From: a virus
Length of the DNA: 64,000 bases
Direction: 5' to 3' (one strand)
Virus record (IMG/VR): IMGVR_UViG_3300037882_002241
Span: 1 to 64,000 of that record
Below the pieces are notes generated by a model. It saw nothing but the letters and a program-made list of their open reading frames with translations, did not search any database and was not told the origin of the DNA. Position 1 is the first letter of the stretch, and each line of letters opens with the position of its first letter. The position numbers and the translations under genes are program-made. Of the stretch, positions 38,826 to 49,104 are shown in pieces.

Positions 38826-39921
38826 ACTGTATTTCGCCTAAATATGGCATAACGTCACATTGTGCGGATATATAGCCTTCGTTTTCTTCATAATCAGCAG
38901 AATTGAATGAATAGGCAACTAACCCGACGCACCCACCGACTGATTTTATAATCGAGGTTATATCAGATTTGCAATAAGTTCCACCAACACATAAAGATGC
39001 TAAATACTCTCTAATCTCAGTAGCAACCATATTGCGTGAAGATGAATTTAAAGAACCCGCACCTTTAACAAAAATGTTAATTGGTGATAATTTAGCAGCC
39101 TTAACTGTTATTTTAGCGCCGAATAATTTTGAGCCATATTGTGTTGAGCCATAATCAATATCAAAAACTTTATTTTGAACATTAGTTAAAAATCTGTCAT
39201 CGGGAATATTATTTAAAAACCCTGCTGCAAATACATAAACGTCTAGTTCACCAACGCAACACTGGCATGATGAAACGCAAGCATTAGTTACACTCGGATA
39301 ACGCAAAGCACGCAAAGCATACCACGGCGCAGAACCAACAGGGGAATCTAAACTTTCACCATATAACACACGATTTAAATATTCAGTCTTGCAATCCTCT
39401 TCATTTACACCACCGTTAGCATAAACTGTTTGGATTAAACTTTGTATATTCTGAATATTAGTATCAAGGTAACCTTGACCATTAACATTGCCACCAGCAC
39501 CAGCCTCACTTGCGATAATTGAAACTCGTTCACTGCCTGTTATACCAATTTGTGTAGGGTTATAATCGCCATCAACGTCTATTACAAACGTCTTACCATT
39601 TACATTTAATGACAAATTTGAAGGAATAGATGTGCCGTTAATTCCGTTAACAATAGCAATGCCTCTTGATTTACCAGCAGCGCGTCTAGGAATACCTAAT
39701 AATGCACCCCTTGCCTCGATTGCCTCACAAGATTCACCTTGACCATCTATTAAACGGCGTGCCATTGCTTCGACTTCGCCTTCTAGCAAGCCTCTTTCCA
39801 TAGCTTGCATTCTTGCAAGCTCTAATGTTATAGGGTCATGAGGCGCACCATTTAAAACCATAGCTTTAAAATTAGCTTCACTCTCGCTGATATAAGATTT
39901 TACGTCACGTGAAAAAAGCAT
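38815..39921 (-). CDS. baseplate J-like protein
   Basis: 368 residues. ALLGIPRRAAGKSRGIAIVN and ITGSERVSIIASEAGAGGNV, then ESLDSPVGSAPWYALRA, YGAKITVKAAK-like phrases match the Baseplate_J family (P2 gpJ, Mu gp47). It forms the baseplate wedge together with the W-like protein. A Cys-cluster (CVSSCQCC) sits in the middle. Confidence 0.75.
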   Translation of the reverse strand: MLFSRDVKSYISESEANFKAMVLNGAPHDPITLELARMQAMERGLLEGEVEAMARRLIDGQGESCEAIEARGALLGIPRRAAGKSRGIAIVNGINGTSIPSNLSLNVNGKTFVIDVDGDYNPTQIGITGSERVSIIASEAGAGGNVNGQGYLDTNIQNIQSLIQTVYANGGVNEEDCKTEYLNRVLYGESLDSPVGSAPWYALRALRYPSVTNACVSSCQCCVGELDVYVFAAGFLNNIPDDRFLTNVQNKVFDIDYGSTQYGSKLFGAKITVKAAKLSPINIFVKGAGSLNSSSRNMVATEIREYLASLCVGGTYCKSDITSIIKSVGGCVGLVAYSFNSADYEENEGYISAQCDVMPYLGEIQYDC

Positions 39922-40442
39922 TATTTCGCCCAGTTATAATAAGTGTTGCGTGTATCGCGAGTTAGATTATAGGATTCATCATTTATCATTATGTTTAAAT
40001 CATAATTATAAGCACCAGTCATTTTATATGAGACACTAACATTCAAATCTAAACCTAATGATTTTAACTTTTCTTTTAAATCAGTAGTCAAGGTTGCTAT
40101 GTAATCTTTAATTACTTCACGGCTTAACCCTATTTTTTTGTTATTCCACAATGAATTGCCATGCTTTAAAGAAACAAATCCATCACTTGGTGCACCTCTT
40201 CTTACACCATAACCGCAACTTTTATCTTGTGAATCCGAGTTTATTATAGCATAAACAACGTGACGCATCCAGTTTTTCTTAACAAAACCACCATTTACAC
40301 TATCTATACAAGCATCTAATGGATTGCATTTTATTAATTCACCACATTCATTGTAAAACTCACCACACTCTATAGGTTGGAATGAAAACAATACATTTTG
40401 TTGTGGAATATTAGCTATTTGCGGGCAATTATCAATTATCAT
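39921..40442 (-). CDS. probable W/gp25-like baseplate wedge protein
   Basis: 173 residues; position between the V-like and J-like genes is that of P2 gpW/Mu gp46. The C-terminal half (VIKDYIATLTTDLKEKLKSL, YDLNIMINDESYNLTR) fits the mixed helix-strand end of such proteins. Cys-rich start. Confidence 0.55.
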   Translation of the reverse strand: MIIDNCPQIANIPQQNVLFSFQPIECGEFYNECGELIKCNPLDACIDSVNGGFVKKNWMRHVVYAIINSDSQDKSCGYGVRRGAPSDGFVSLKHGNSLWNNKKIGLSREVIKDYIATLTTDLKEKLKSLGLDLNVSVSYKMTGAYNYDLNIMINDESYNLTRDTRNTYYNWAK

Positions 40443-40451
40443 TTTTTGCCC

Positions 40452-40991
40452 TTATGGTATGTTAGGAGCTGTAACAAGCCCACTAGAAGTCAATGTGCCA
40501 TTTAAGGTTAAGTTACCTTCAAAAGACCAGTCACCACTTATCTTTTTATCTTTTAAATTTATAATAACACCATTACCTTTAATTTCACCTGTTTTAGGGT
40601 CAAAGGTAAAGTCATCACTTAATTTTATTGGTAAATTATCAGTGTTAACCTGCAAGCCATCCTCATTCAATTCTATTGATTGATTAGGATTTAAAGGGTT
40701 AGGTAAATACCCACCTTCTTTTTTAGGTATAAACTGATTTTTCCTTAAACTTTCGTTATTACTTAAGAACGGCTTTGAATCATCACCATAGCTATAGTTT
40801 AATTCAGCATAACCCGATTTTATATAAGCATTAGTAGGCGTAAATGGAACTTGTTTAAGCTTTAACCCAGTGATTAGGGTAACGTCAGCTACCATACCAC
40901 CGTCATTACCCTTGCGTAAATTTTCATACTTTACACGCCCGTTTAAACGAGTGCGAGCATCAGCATCAAAGACATCACCAAACCAACTCAA
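40452..40991 (-). CDS. baseplate assembly/spike protein, gpV-like
   Basis: 179 residues. MSWFGDVFDADARTRLNGRVK and the OB-like region (VADVTLITGLKLKQVPF), then a Gly-rich repetitive end (GDWSFEGNLTLNGTLTSSG) typical of gpV spike proteins. Would form the central membrane-piercing tip. Confidence 0.65.
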   Translation of the reverse strand: MSWFGDVFDADARTRLNGRVKYENLRKGNDGGMVADVTLITGLKLKQVPFTPTNAYIKSGYAELNYSYGDDSKPFLSNNESLRKNQFIPKKEGGYLPNPLNPNQSIELNEDGLQVNTDNLPIKLSDDFTFDPKTGEIKGNGVIINLKDKKISGDWSFEGNLTLNGTLTSSGLVTAPNIP

Positions 40992-42058
40992 TAGACTATC
41001 TCATTTACTTTTGATTTACTTGCAACCTTGCCTTTGTTTTCCTTATTAGAAAAACCTGTAACTGGTGCAAACTTTAAGGTTGCCTCATACGTTTCTTTAG
41101 CCCCGTGTAAATCAACGGTTTTAATAACTAATTCATCATCTAAACCATGAGGAGGTGAAACAATCCTATGCTTATTCATAGCTAACCATACCTCACCAGA
41201 AGGCGCTAACAAAGAGGGAATTGTAATAGTCACTTCATTGTCAGCTGTAGCACGTCTATTTGCCTCATAAATTGCACGGCTTTTTAACGATTTTGGCGTT
41301 TGGTCACCACTTGCAAATATATACAACAAACCATCATTATTAAGTTTAGATTTTTTCTCTTGATTAGGAGAGAATGAAGCCTCAAAATCCGTTTCAGCAC
41401 TTAAATTACGACCACCGAATGCTATATTTTTATTAGACGATTTTTCATCTGAAAACTTGCTTATTATCTTATGAAAATGAACACCATGAACTAAATCACA
41501 ACCCGTTTCATTATAACCTTTTTGTGAAGCTACAATTTCGCCTTCGGCATTTTCATAAATATGAATGCCACGGTCACGAGTTAAAAGATGTAATTCCCTA
41601 TCAGTTTTTGTCAAGCCTGTAGTTGTAAATCGCGTTACAGTGTCATCTTCTATTTCGTCAATTTTAATTTTTACGCCAGCGTTTTTTCCTAATTCCTTAA
41701 GAATGTCACTAGTTTTGGCATTTAGCATATCACCAGTTTTAACAATAGCAGTTGATTTTGTCTTAGCACTATTAGATTTTACACTTAAGCTAATCGAAAC
41801 GTCTTCTAAATCTGTTTTTCTTTCAGGTAACTCTAATTCACCAGTTAACATAAGCTTTTCGCCCATATAAACTTTTGCCTTTAAACCCTTTACTAAATCA
41901 GGTCTAAGCATTGTTTTAGCGTCATAATTATGAATAGGTAATTCAAAAGTAGCAGTATTTCGATTAATATCTTGTGCATCCAAATGAATTTTGAAGCTAG
42001 AGAAATTACACTCTATACTTCCTTCTAATTCAAGCCTAACGGGCTGCCGCATAAACAT
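40988..42058 (-). CDS. tail hub protein, gpD/Mu gp44-like
   Basis: 356 residues. MRQPVRLELEG, ELELPERKTDLEDVSISLSV, ILKELGKNAGVKIK and HLLTRDRGIHIYENAEGEIV match late-control gene D/Mu gp44 type hubs that cap the tube and carry the spike. Overlaps the N-like gene by 23 nt and the V-like gene by 4 nt. Confidence 0.7.
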   Translation of the reverse strand: MFMRQPVRLELEGSIECNFSSFKIHLDAQDINRNTATFELPIHNYDAKTMLRPDLVKGLKAKVYMGEKLMLTGELELPERKTDLEDVSISLSVKSNSAKTKSTAIVKTGDMLNAKTSDILKELGKNAGVKIKIDEIEDDTVTRFTTTGLTKTDRELHLLTRDRGIHIYENAEGEIVASQKGYNETGCDLVHGVHFHKIISKFSDEKSSNKNIAFGGRNLSAETDFEASFSPNQEKKSKLNNDGLLYIFASGDQTPKSLKSRAIYEANRRATADNEVTITIPSLLAPSGEVWLAMNKHRIVSPPHGLDDELVIKTVDLHGAKETYEATLKFAPVTGFSNKENKGKVASKSKVNEIVY

Positions 42059-43160
42059 TACCTATCATGAACAATGGCGTTAAATGAGGATTAAGCGATT
42101 CAATCTCTTTAAATCTTGAACCATCACCATAAAACTCATGCGCTAAACTTATAGAATTACTATAAACGTTTACATAATGAGTTACAATAGGGGCTAGGCT
42201 TTTAGTTCTCATTAAATAATCAGCTAAATATGTTTTTTCTAATTCATACATAGCTTTTATCAGTTCATGAGAACCCACATTAGAGGCTGCATTAATTTCA
42301 GAACGCAAAGCCCCTATAATTAATTCCCTATCCTTATACGCCTCATTAGAGGTTAAATAAACCTTATCTTTTAGACTATCAATAAGCTTGGCAATAGCAG
42401 CTAATCTTGTGCATTGAATAATAGCATCTTGGCAATTTGAAGCGGGACTTATAGCAACTGGAATTTTTAAATCATGAATTAACTTTTTTAAGCCAACTGA
42501 TAATTCTTCACTTGGTGTTAACTCATTAATTCTATTAATTGTATTGTTGTAAGCATCATTAGGTCTATAAGCCCAATTATCACCATCCGTTGATATTGAA
42601 CCACTCACATAACTTAAGTTTTTGTTAATTAAGTTTTCAATGTTTGTTGCAACAGATTGAATTTGAGGATAACGCCACGAAGGGACTGCATTAAACGAAT
42701 AGCGGCTATTAAAACTTAATGCAATGGCTAAAAATAATGAATTTAAAGCTATGCCTAAAGCATTAAAGCCGCAGGTTATATCTTCACCCCATTCATTGCC
42801 TGTGATTGTTACAGTTGTAACACCTAATGAGGATTTATAATCAGTGTTAAATTCAACAGAATGAACATTAGCAAGCATTAATCCAAATGACGGGTGTATA
42901 AGAGCGTGAGGCATAGGAGCTTGTGCAGCTAGTCGTAAAGCATTTTCTTGTAATTGTATTCCTTCACCGTATAGCATACAAGTGAATGAAAACGATTCCG
43001 CCTTATTGCCTGTATCTGTTGTTACTGGTGAATTACGCCCGTAAATATCAGATTGTGCAGCGCCCTTATTTACAGTTAATTGGCTATTGTGTAGCCATAA
43101 AGGAAATCCTTGATAGCTAAACTCTAAATAATCGGGTGAAGGGCAAGTATTATCAAACAT
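42036..43160 (-). CDS. DNA-circularisation/N-like baseplate protein (Mu gp43-like)
   Basis: 374 residues. YLEFSYQGFPLWLHNSQLTV, ESFSFTCMLYGEG and HALIHPSFGLMLANV match the DNA-circularisation N-terminal family (Mu gp43, P22-type N). In Mu-like tails it follows the tape measure and contacts the hub. Confidence 0.75.
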   Translation of the reverse strand: MFDNTCPSPDYLEFSYQGFPLWLHNSQLTVNKGAAQSDIYGRNSPVTTDTGNKAESFSFTCMLYGEGIQLQENALRLAAQAPMPHALIHPSFGLMLANVHSVEFNTDYKSSLGVTTVTITGNEWGEDITCGFNALGIALNSLFLAIALSFNSRYSFNAVPSWRYPQIQSVATNIENLINKNLSYVSGSISTDGDNWAYRPNDAYNNTINRINELTPSEELSVGLKKLIHDLKIPVAISPASNCQDAIIQCTRLAAIAKLIDSLKDKVYLTSNEAYKDRELIIGALRSEINAASNVGSHELIKAMYELEKTYLADYLMRTKSLAPIVTHYVNVYSNSISLAHEFYGDGSRFKEIESLNPHLTPLFMIGNVYAAAR

Positions 43161-43172
43161 TTATTCTTGACC

Positions 43173-45401
43173 TTAAATAGGAAAATTGTAAGCAGGTGCA
43201 GAAATAGTAGGGGGTTTAATAATAGCAGTTTCAATGATTGCCTTCATTCTTTGACCCATAATATCACCCGCTTGGCTAGCACTATCAATCATTTTTTTGC
43301 CCATTGAATCGCCACCTGTCACTAGACTAGTAGTTAGGATTCCACCTACATTTTCATAGGATTGTGTCATTTTAGCACTAGCGGATTCAACTGATTTATT
43401 TAATTCAGCTGTTATCTTTTGTGGCGTTATATATGTTGCATTATCATAATCAGCGGATTCAGGCTGCCTGTTTTTTACATTGCGACCAGCACTTTCGCCA
43501 TTCACCATGTCATCCATTATTCTATTGTATTCATTGCCAAAAGTTACAATCTTTTCTTTCTCATTTTCAATGGCATCTTTAATCATTCTGTCTTTTTTAT
43601 GAGCTAGATTGCCAGCCTTAGTGAATTTTCTTTCAGCATGAGCTTTTTTAATCTCTTTATCTATTTCTTTAACAGGTTCACTTTCAATAGCTTGTTTTAT
43701 GCCTTCTTTTGCAGCTTGAACTTCAGGCAAAGCGTCTGTTTTTTTACCTAGGTGAATTAATCCTTCAACCGCGAAAGCAACAGCACCAGCAGCACCCGCA
43801 AATTTAACGGCAGTTCTTGCTATACCCGACAATGAACCACCTATACCACCAATGCCAGTGTTAAATGCTATTTTACCTAACAGTCCATTAGCGACGATTA
43901 ATTTATTATTAACCCCCTCATTACCATCCTTAAAAACTTTTGAAACTGCCAACGTTGGAAGTGCAATCATGCCCTTAACAGTATTAGGTGTTTCTTCACT
44001 GTTAGCAAGCGAATTTAACCCACCAGCTAAACCACCCATTATAGAGCTATAAATAGGCTGCAATGTCTTCGTTTGTGCATCAACAGCGTTTTTGAATTGT
44101 GAAGCAACAGCAGCGTTAGTTGATTGAATATCAGTGCCAACTAAAGCCTTAACTGATTTTTCAGATATATCAATTTTACGGGTTCGGTCAAGGTTACTTT
44201 TTATTTCATCACGTTTATCAATATTGAATTTTACAAATTCACTAGAGCCTTTTTGAAACCCTAGTTTAGTTATGGCTTCACCAACCGCGCCAGCATCTGT
44301 TAAATCAACACCCATTTTTTCAAGAATAGGAACTACTTTTTTCTCAACCCATTCAAAAGGATTAGCTTGTAATAATTTATAATCAGCCGCGCCAGTTTCC
44401 GTTCTTAAGCCATAACTTTTCAGAGTTTCTTTGTTTTTAACTGCAAGATTAGAGCGCGTCAAATCATCAGCAAACATTCTTAATGATTCACCACCCGATT
44501 TACCACCGTATTCATCTGCCATTTGACCGATGGTTATAATAGCGTCAGAATTTAAACCACGCTTTGCACCTTTAGCGCTTTTCATGTATTCTTTAACTTG
44601 GTCTGCTTTTAAATCTTTACCGCCCGATAATAAAACCTTAGTTAAGGCTTCCATAGCAATGTTAAATTCTTTGGCATTATCAGCCATGCCCATTAAATCA
44701 GCCGTTTTGGTTAGTTTACCAGCCGAATCAGCACCTAGCCTTGCATCTCCACCATTGTTTAACGTTACGGCTTGAGCAACCTTACCAATTACCCTAGCAA
44801 TGTCACCCATTTGGCGTTTATCTTGCAATGAAGAATCGGCAGTTCTTAATGCCTCTTGAATAGCACCTGCAGTTTGCGTTCTATATTCATTAGATATTTC
44901 AGTCCCTAATTTTTCTATTGTCGCTTTAGTTTCAGGGCTTTCAGCATAAATCAACTTATTTAAGCTTCTATTACGTGAACCTTCTGTTATGCCTTGCCCA
45001 CCAGCAGAAGCACCAACACCAACTTTATTAAAACTGCCATAAGTAGCATGAGCGCCAGCACGCCACTTCATACGGTCTATTGTGCTAGATTCTGCCCATG
45101 TCTTACCACGTTTCATATTAGATTGCTGAACATTAGCACTTCTAATACCAATAGAGTTTAAGTGCTGCAATGCTTTTGCTTGGCGGTTATAAGCATCCGT
45201 TACTTTATCAATGCCGTTTACATTCACATTGACTTTTCTTAATGACATAGGCTCTAATGGCATAGCCATTTTAGAAGCACCACTTTTCATCATAGCTTGC
45301 GTTTTTGCTAATTTTGCATAAGCCGCGTTAAGCTTAAGAACCACCTTGCTTGCATGGTCAACCGCCGTCAATTTTGCTTCGACTTTATAAGAAGTGGTCA
45401 T
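43173..45401 (-). CDS. tail tape-measure protein
   Basis: 742 residues, largely helical with a hydrophobic, Gly/Ala-rich zone (about 500-560: GGIGGSLSGIARTAVKFAGA). The N-terminal YKVEAKLTAVDHASKVVLKL is typical of phage tape measures. Sets tail length; 742 residues predicts a tail of roughly 110 nm at the usual 1.5 angstrom per residue. Its ATG overlaps the TGA of the -1 frame upstream. Confidence 0.8.
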   Translation of the reverse strand: MTTSYKVEAKLTAVDHASKVVLKLNAAYAKLAKTQAMMKSGASKMAMPLEPMSLRKVNVNVNGIDKVTDAYNRQAKALQHLNSIGIRSANVQQSNMKRGKTWAESSTIDRMKWRAGAHATYGSFNKVGVGASAGGQGITEGSRNRSLNKLIYAESPETKATIEKLGTEISNEYRTQTAGAIQEALRTADSSLQDKRQMGDIARVIGKVAQAVTLNNGGDARLGADSAGKLTKTADLMGMADNAKEFNIAMEALTKVLLSGGKDLKADQVKEYMKSAKGAKRGLNSDAIITIGQMADEYGGKSGGESLRMFADDLTRSNLAVKNKETLKSYGLRTETGAADYKLLQANPFEWVEKKVVPILEKMGVDLTDAGAVGEAITKLGFQKGSSEFVKFNIDKRDEIKSNLDRTRKIDISEKSVKALVGTDIQSTNAAVASQFKNAVDAQTKTLQPIYSSIMGGLAGGLNSLANSEETPNTVKGMIALPTLAVSKVFKDGNEGVNNKLIVANGLLGKIAFNTGIGGIGGSLSGIARTAVKFAGAAGAVAFAVEGLIHLGKKTDALPEVQAAKEGIKQAIESEPVKEIDKEIKKAHAERKFTKAGNLAHKKDRMIKDAIENEKEKIVTFGNEYNRIMDDMVNGESAGRNVKNRQPESADYDNATYITPQKITAELNKSVESASAKMTQSYENVGGILTTSLVTGGDSMGKKMIDSASQAGDIMGQRMKAIIETAIIKPPTISAPAYNFPI

Positions 45402-45580
45402 TTTTTCTTAGATATTCCGTGTAAGGTTAAAAAGTCGTCAAAATTATTGCCGTAAAAGTCGTTAATATCACTCATTACACGGGTTATTGGCATTGTATCA
45501 TAACTAGTAGGATTTAAACGCTGTAAATGCCTTACTCTTCGACAAGTTCTAACAAATCCAAGTCCGCTACTATAAAAGGG
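45398..45580 (-). CDS. -1 frameshift extension of the tail chaperone
   Basis: A second frame opens inside the end of the 45532-46275 gene and runs on for about 60 codons, ending RVMSDINDFYGNNFDDFLTL...KKK. Its TGA overlaps the tape-measure ATG. The heptamer C-CCT-TTT (45580-45574 on the minus strand) fits the X-XXY-YYZ slippery rule. Phage tail chaperones commonly produce such fusions at this position (lambda G/GT, P2 E/E'). Confidence 0.55.
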   Translation of the reverse strand, partial: PFYSSGLGFVRTCRRVRHLQRLNPTSYDTMPITRVMSDINDFYGNNFDDFLTLHGISKKK

Positions 45581-46275
45581 GAGTATAACAGAGCTTCAAT
45601 TCTATAGAAGTCCTTAATGGTCAAATTATCAACGTATGAATCACTAATCTGAAACGTATTAGGTAACAAATCTTCATTTTCATGATTGTAAGGTTCTAAG
45701 TAATTCTTAATAAATGAACGGACAATCATTAAGCTACTAGCATTAGACTTAGTAATCTCGCCTTCTAAATCACCATATGAACGGTTTTTAATGCAAACTA
45801 ATGATATTTGCTCTTTAGAGCCGTTTACCTCAACTTCAATAGGCGAAGTTAACTTAATTACAGATTGTTCAAGCAAAGGATTAGCAACTAATCTTTCGCC
45901 CTTATCTAAAAAGTAATAACTTTCATTATCAAATTCAGCGGCATTTTGATATAATTCAATCAATTCTAAATCAGTTGATTTTTTAATAAAGTCTTTAGAA
46001 ACAATATTAACCATTCTTGAATCATTATGAACCCGCATCACAATAGTATGCAATGCAAGCCCATTATATTTTAAATAATCACTTTCAGTAAGCTTAAAAG
46101 CCCCATCATTAACGGTTAAAAGTGTAAATATGTAAGCTTGTGCTTTTTTGTTTTCAATGCCGCCTAACTTGGCGATTTGAAGCATATCTTTAACTTTTAA
46201 CACATTATCTGCTAAAGATAAGGTTGTCGCCTCACCATTAGCAAACTTAAACGGGGTTTTTAATCTTAATTTCAT
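45532..46275 (-). CDS. tail assembly chaperone
   Basis: 247 residues (MKLRLKTPFKFANGEATTLS). Soluble, acidic end. Lies exactly between tube and tape-measure genes, the place of tail assembly chaperones. Longer than usual (100-150), so part may have another role. Probably makes a frameshifted long form. Confidence 0.65.
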   Translation of the reverse strand: MKLRLKTPFKFANGEATTLSLADNVLKVKDMLQIAKLGGIENKKAQAYIFTLLTVNDGAFKLTESDYLKYNGLALHTIVMRVHNDSRMVNIVSKDFIKKSTDLELIELYQNAAEFDNESYYFLDKGERLVANPLLEQSVIKLTSPIEVEVNGSKEQISLVCIKNRSYGDLEGEITKSNASSLMIVRSFIKNYLEPYNHENEDLLPNTFQISDSYVDNLTIKDFYRIEALLYSPFIVADLDLLELVEE

Positions 46276-46691
46276 TAAGTGATTTTCTGATAAGTAAAGC
46301 CAACTTGGCGACGATTTTCATCAATCCTAACGAATTTTGAAATAATAGTCAAGGTAACAGTGCTATTTTCAGCATTAAAAGTTGAATCCAAAACTTCCCA
46401 TTGTGAAGTCACATAAGCGAAACCACCGAATGTAAAGATTAGAGGCTTATTGAAAGAACACCCGCGCTCATAAGTATGTGCGCCGAAGTTTTCATCTACT
46501 AGAATTTCAAGTTCTCTAATGCCAGCAGATTCATCATGCTGAATTGACGTTTTGCCTAATCCTTGGTCATTTGTCGTGCCATGGTGATACTTAAAAGTAA
46601 AGCTTTGGCTTTTAATAATGTGTTGCTTCCCACCAATATTTAAAGTGGGAAACGCGTTTGAAGTTGGGCATGAATTTTCGTTAATAGACAT
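46275..46691 (-). CDS. tail tube protein
   Basis: 138 residues, beta-rich, with GKQHIIKSQSFTFKYHHG and NAENSTVTLTIISKFVRID. Size and place between sheath and chaperone genes identify it as the tube subunit. Confidence 0.65.
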   Translation of the reverse strand: MSINENSCPTSNAFPTLNIGGKQHIIKSQSFTFKYHHGTTNDQGLGKTSIQHDESAGIRELEILVDENFGAHTYERGCSFNKPLIFTFGGFAYVTSQWEVLDSTFNAENSTVTLTIISKFVRIDENRRQVGFTYQKIT

Positions 46692-46702
46692 TCAATTATT
46701 CC

Positions 46703-48274
46703 TTAGCAAGATGAAGTTGTTAATGAAACGCTAGAACGAACACTCGAAATAGCACGAACACGAGAAAGGTTTTCACCAATAAGAACAAGTGCTGTAGGGT
46801 CACCTGCACAAGCAGCGCGTAATTGGTCATCTAAGAACGATTGCAATTTAGCATCGAAGTCTTGCTCATCGAAAATAATACCAACCAATTGTTGGTGAAA
46901 GTTTTTCCAAAGGGCTTTTACTTCGACCATATTATAGCCGCCTCGTGTTCTCATTGATTCAGGCAATAACTTGCTAAATGCAGCTCCGCGTTGGACTGGT
47001 GTATTTTCTTTGAATACATAATTTGAACCAAAGTTTTGTAACACCCACTCGTCAAGTAATTGAACATACTTAGCCATAACGCGGAAATCAGCAGGGCTTG
47101 AAATCGTTGTGATTGCTTTGTTATTAGCGTCAACACGGTAAGAGAAACGCTCACGTGCGATTGATTGATAACCATTAGTTACAGTTACTGGAGTAATACC
47201 AGCTTCCCACATTGCTTTAAAATCAGCACTTGAAACAGAAGAATAGCAATCTTGATTTTCAGGTAAGCAAGCCATAATTGACTGTGCATTTAAAATCGGG
47301 TTCGCAGGGTCATCACAACCCAAACAACATGAAATAACAGCGCGCGCAACAGCAGTCATATAAGGTGCATTTTGATATTCAGCCAATAAACCTAACGTAG
47401 TTGCTTTAAAGTTCCAACGTGCGCCAGCATCACCCGTTTCACCAAATACAGTGTTTTCAGTAGGTGTGCCTTTAATAGCCATCCAAAGATTGCCAAAGCA
47501 GTTAGTTCCAAAACATACATTGTTTTTTGAGTTGTAAGCAGTGAAAACTTCACGCATAGTCGTTGCATCACTAGAAGCCAAAGCAGAACAAGCAAAGCAG
47601 CAGTTGCCTAAACCAGCTACTAAACCAGTAGTATTTAAACCACCAGCACCAGCAGTCGTTTCAGTTAATGCGCCTAATGGTGAATCAATAACTTGCGGGG
47701 CGCGACGGCTGTCAATGTAAACCATATTGAGGTTATCATATTCACCCGCATCTTTTGCAGTGATTGTTACAACGTTTGTAGCTGCAACAATAGTATAAGC
47801 AAAAGAAGGTTCAGGGCTAAATGCAACTTGAATTGCAGCCGCAGCCGCAGCATCAGTCATACCAGCCGTAAACAAAACAGACTTAGTAACTGAACCAATC
47901 TTAATGGTTTTCGTATGTGTTGTTGTAATAGCGGTTGTGGTAAATTCTTTAACAGCAGCAACCGCAGTCGCTAATACTGGCAAGAAAATAGCATGAATTG
48001 CAGTGCGACCTGTTGGGCATGAGCAAAAAGCCTTATCTAATGCAGTATAAGCAACATTTTTAGTGCCAATAAGTGAAGCTACAACACTTAAGCTTGAAAA
48101 GCTAAATACCTTGTTGGCAACAATATTGCTATTCGCTGGCAATGAAGCTGGCATAGGAAGCATAAGCAATGTAGAGCAATCAACCCGTGAAGGTAAAATC
48201 TCTGTAATGCAAACACCGTTAAAATCTTGCGTAAAATTAGCATTATTTAAATAATTTGTAATTACATTACTCAT
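46703..48274 (-). CDS. tail sheath protein
   Basis: 523 residues, the size expected of a sheath, directly before the tube gene. The C-terminal part with VMAKYVQLLDEWVLQNFGSN and FDAKLQSFLDDQLRAACAG fits the conserved sheath core in outline. Contains an unusual number of Cys pairs (NCCFACSA, ISCCLGC). Confidence 0.7.
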   Translation of the reverse strand: MSNVITNYLNNANFTQDFNGVCITEILPSRVDCSTLLMLPMPASLPANSNIVANKVFSFSSLSVVASLIGTKNVAYTALDKAFCSCPTGRTAIHAIFLPVLATAVAAVKEFTTTAITTTHTKTIKIGSVTKSVLFTAGMTDAAAAAAIQVAFSPEPSFAYTIVAATNVVTITAKDAGEYDNLNMVYIDSRRAPQVIDSPLGALTETTAGAGGLNTTGLVAGLGNCCFACSALASSDATTMREVFTAYNSKNNVCFGTNCFGNLWMAIKGTPTENTVFGETGDAGARWNFKATTLGLLAEYQNAPYMTAVARAVISCCLGCDDPANPILNAQSIMACLPENQDCYSSVSSADFKAMWEAGITPVTVTNGYQSIARERFSYRVDANNKAITTISSPADFRVMAKYVQLLDEWVLQNFGSNYVFKENTPVQRGAAFSKLLPESMRTRGGYNMVEVKALWKNFHQQLVGIIFDEQDFDAKLQSFLDDQLRAACAGDPTALVLIGENLSRVRAISSVRSSVSLTTSSC

Positions 48275-48277
48275 CTT

Positions 48278-48532
48278 TTAAATCCGTTTCTTAGGTTGGT
48301 TAAATTGTGGTTTTTCTTCAATCACTTTAGTTATTGGTTGTTTGCCTAAAGCCTCGAAATCTTGATTGCTTGGTGTTCTTTCACTTGAGAAAACACCATC
48401 ACGCTTTGCACGTTGATATTCATCACCTGCCATAATTAGATATTCACCAGCCGCTGCTAGCCGAATATTGCCGTCCGTAAACCGCAGAAAAGCCGATTTT
48501 TTATCAGCAACTGTAACTATTTTATAACTCAT
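48278..48532 (-). CDS. small neck/tail protein
   Basis: 84 residues; beta-rich first half (ADKKSAFLRFTDGNIRLAAA) and a basic tail. Overlaps the next gene by 4 nt. Probably a small tail-completion protein by place. Confidence 0.55.
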   Translation of the reverse strand: MSYKIVTVADKKSAFLRFTDGNIRLAAAGEYLIMAGDEYQRAKRDGVFSSERTPSNQDFEALGKQPITKVIEEKPQFNQPKKRI

Positions 48533-49104
48533 TTAAAGTTTTCCTTGATATGAACACCATCTAACAAAACCCCGTTTCGTTGTGATTGATTGTCTCTTAT
48601 AACTTGGTAGTTATAATTAGTTTTATAGGTTAATGTGCCTTGAACAGCGTATAGCAATTCAGACTTTGTGCCATTACCTGCTAACTGTGGTAAAATGTAA
48701 ATATTAGTAATATCGCAATAAGCATCATTGCCTAATAATCTAATTTTTCTTGCTTGAAGTGTTCTAACTATGCTTGAAATTGTTCTGTCAATGAGCAAAA
48801 TGTTGTTTTTAATCTTGTCATTTACTTCATCAATCAATTCAAAGTCTAAAGTTACGTTTGAATCAAACCTAATTAGTATTTCAAATTCAGCAACAAAAAC
48901 CTTGCTAGTTACTGGATAGCCCATAGGATTATCACCAACACTTTTAACGTCAATTTCAAGGCTTGAAACAATAGCTTGAGGATAACCTAAAAACTTTTGA
49001 GGAAAACTAACGCCTTTGCCGTCACTTAATGCAGGTGCAGCGCGTTTTTCTAATTCTCCACATTCATCTATTAATATTTGAGCAATATTTATAACATGAA
49101 ACAT
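48529..49104 (-). CDS. probable tail terminator/completion protein
   Basis: 191 residues. FHVINIAQILIDECGELEKR then beta strands (VFVAEFEILIRFDS). Position between the gp10-like protein and sheath suits a tail terminator (U-type). Confidence 0.55.
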   Translation of the reverse strand: MFHVINIAQILIDECGELEKRAAPALSDGKGVSFPQKFLGYPQAIVSSLEIDVKSVGDNPMGYPVTSKVFVAEFEILIRFDSNVTLDFELIDEVNDKIKNNILLIDRTISSIVRTLQARKIRLLGNDAYCDITNIYILPQLAGNGTKSELLYAVQGTLTYKTNYNYQVIRDNQSQRNGVLLDGVHIKENFK

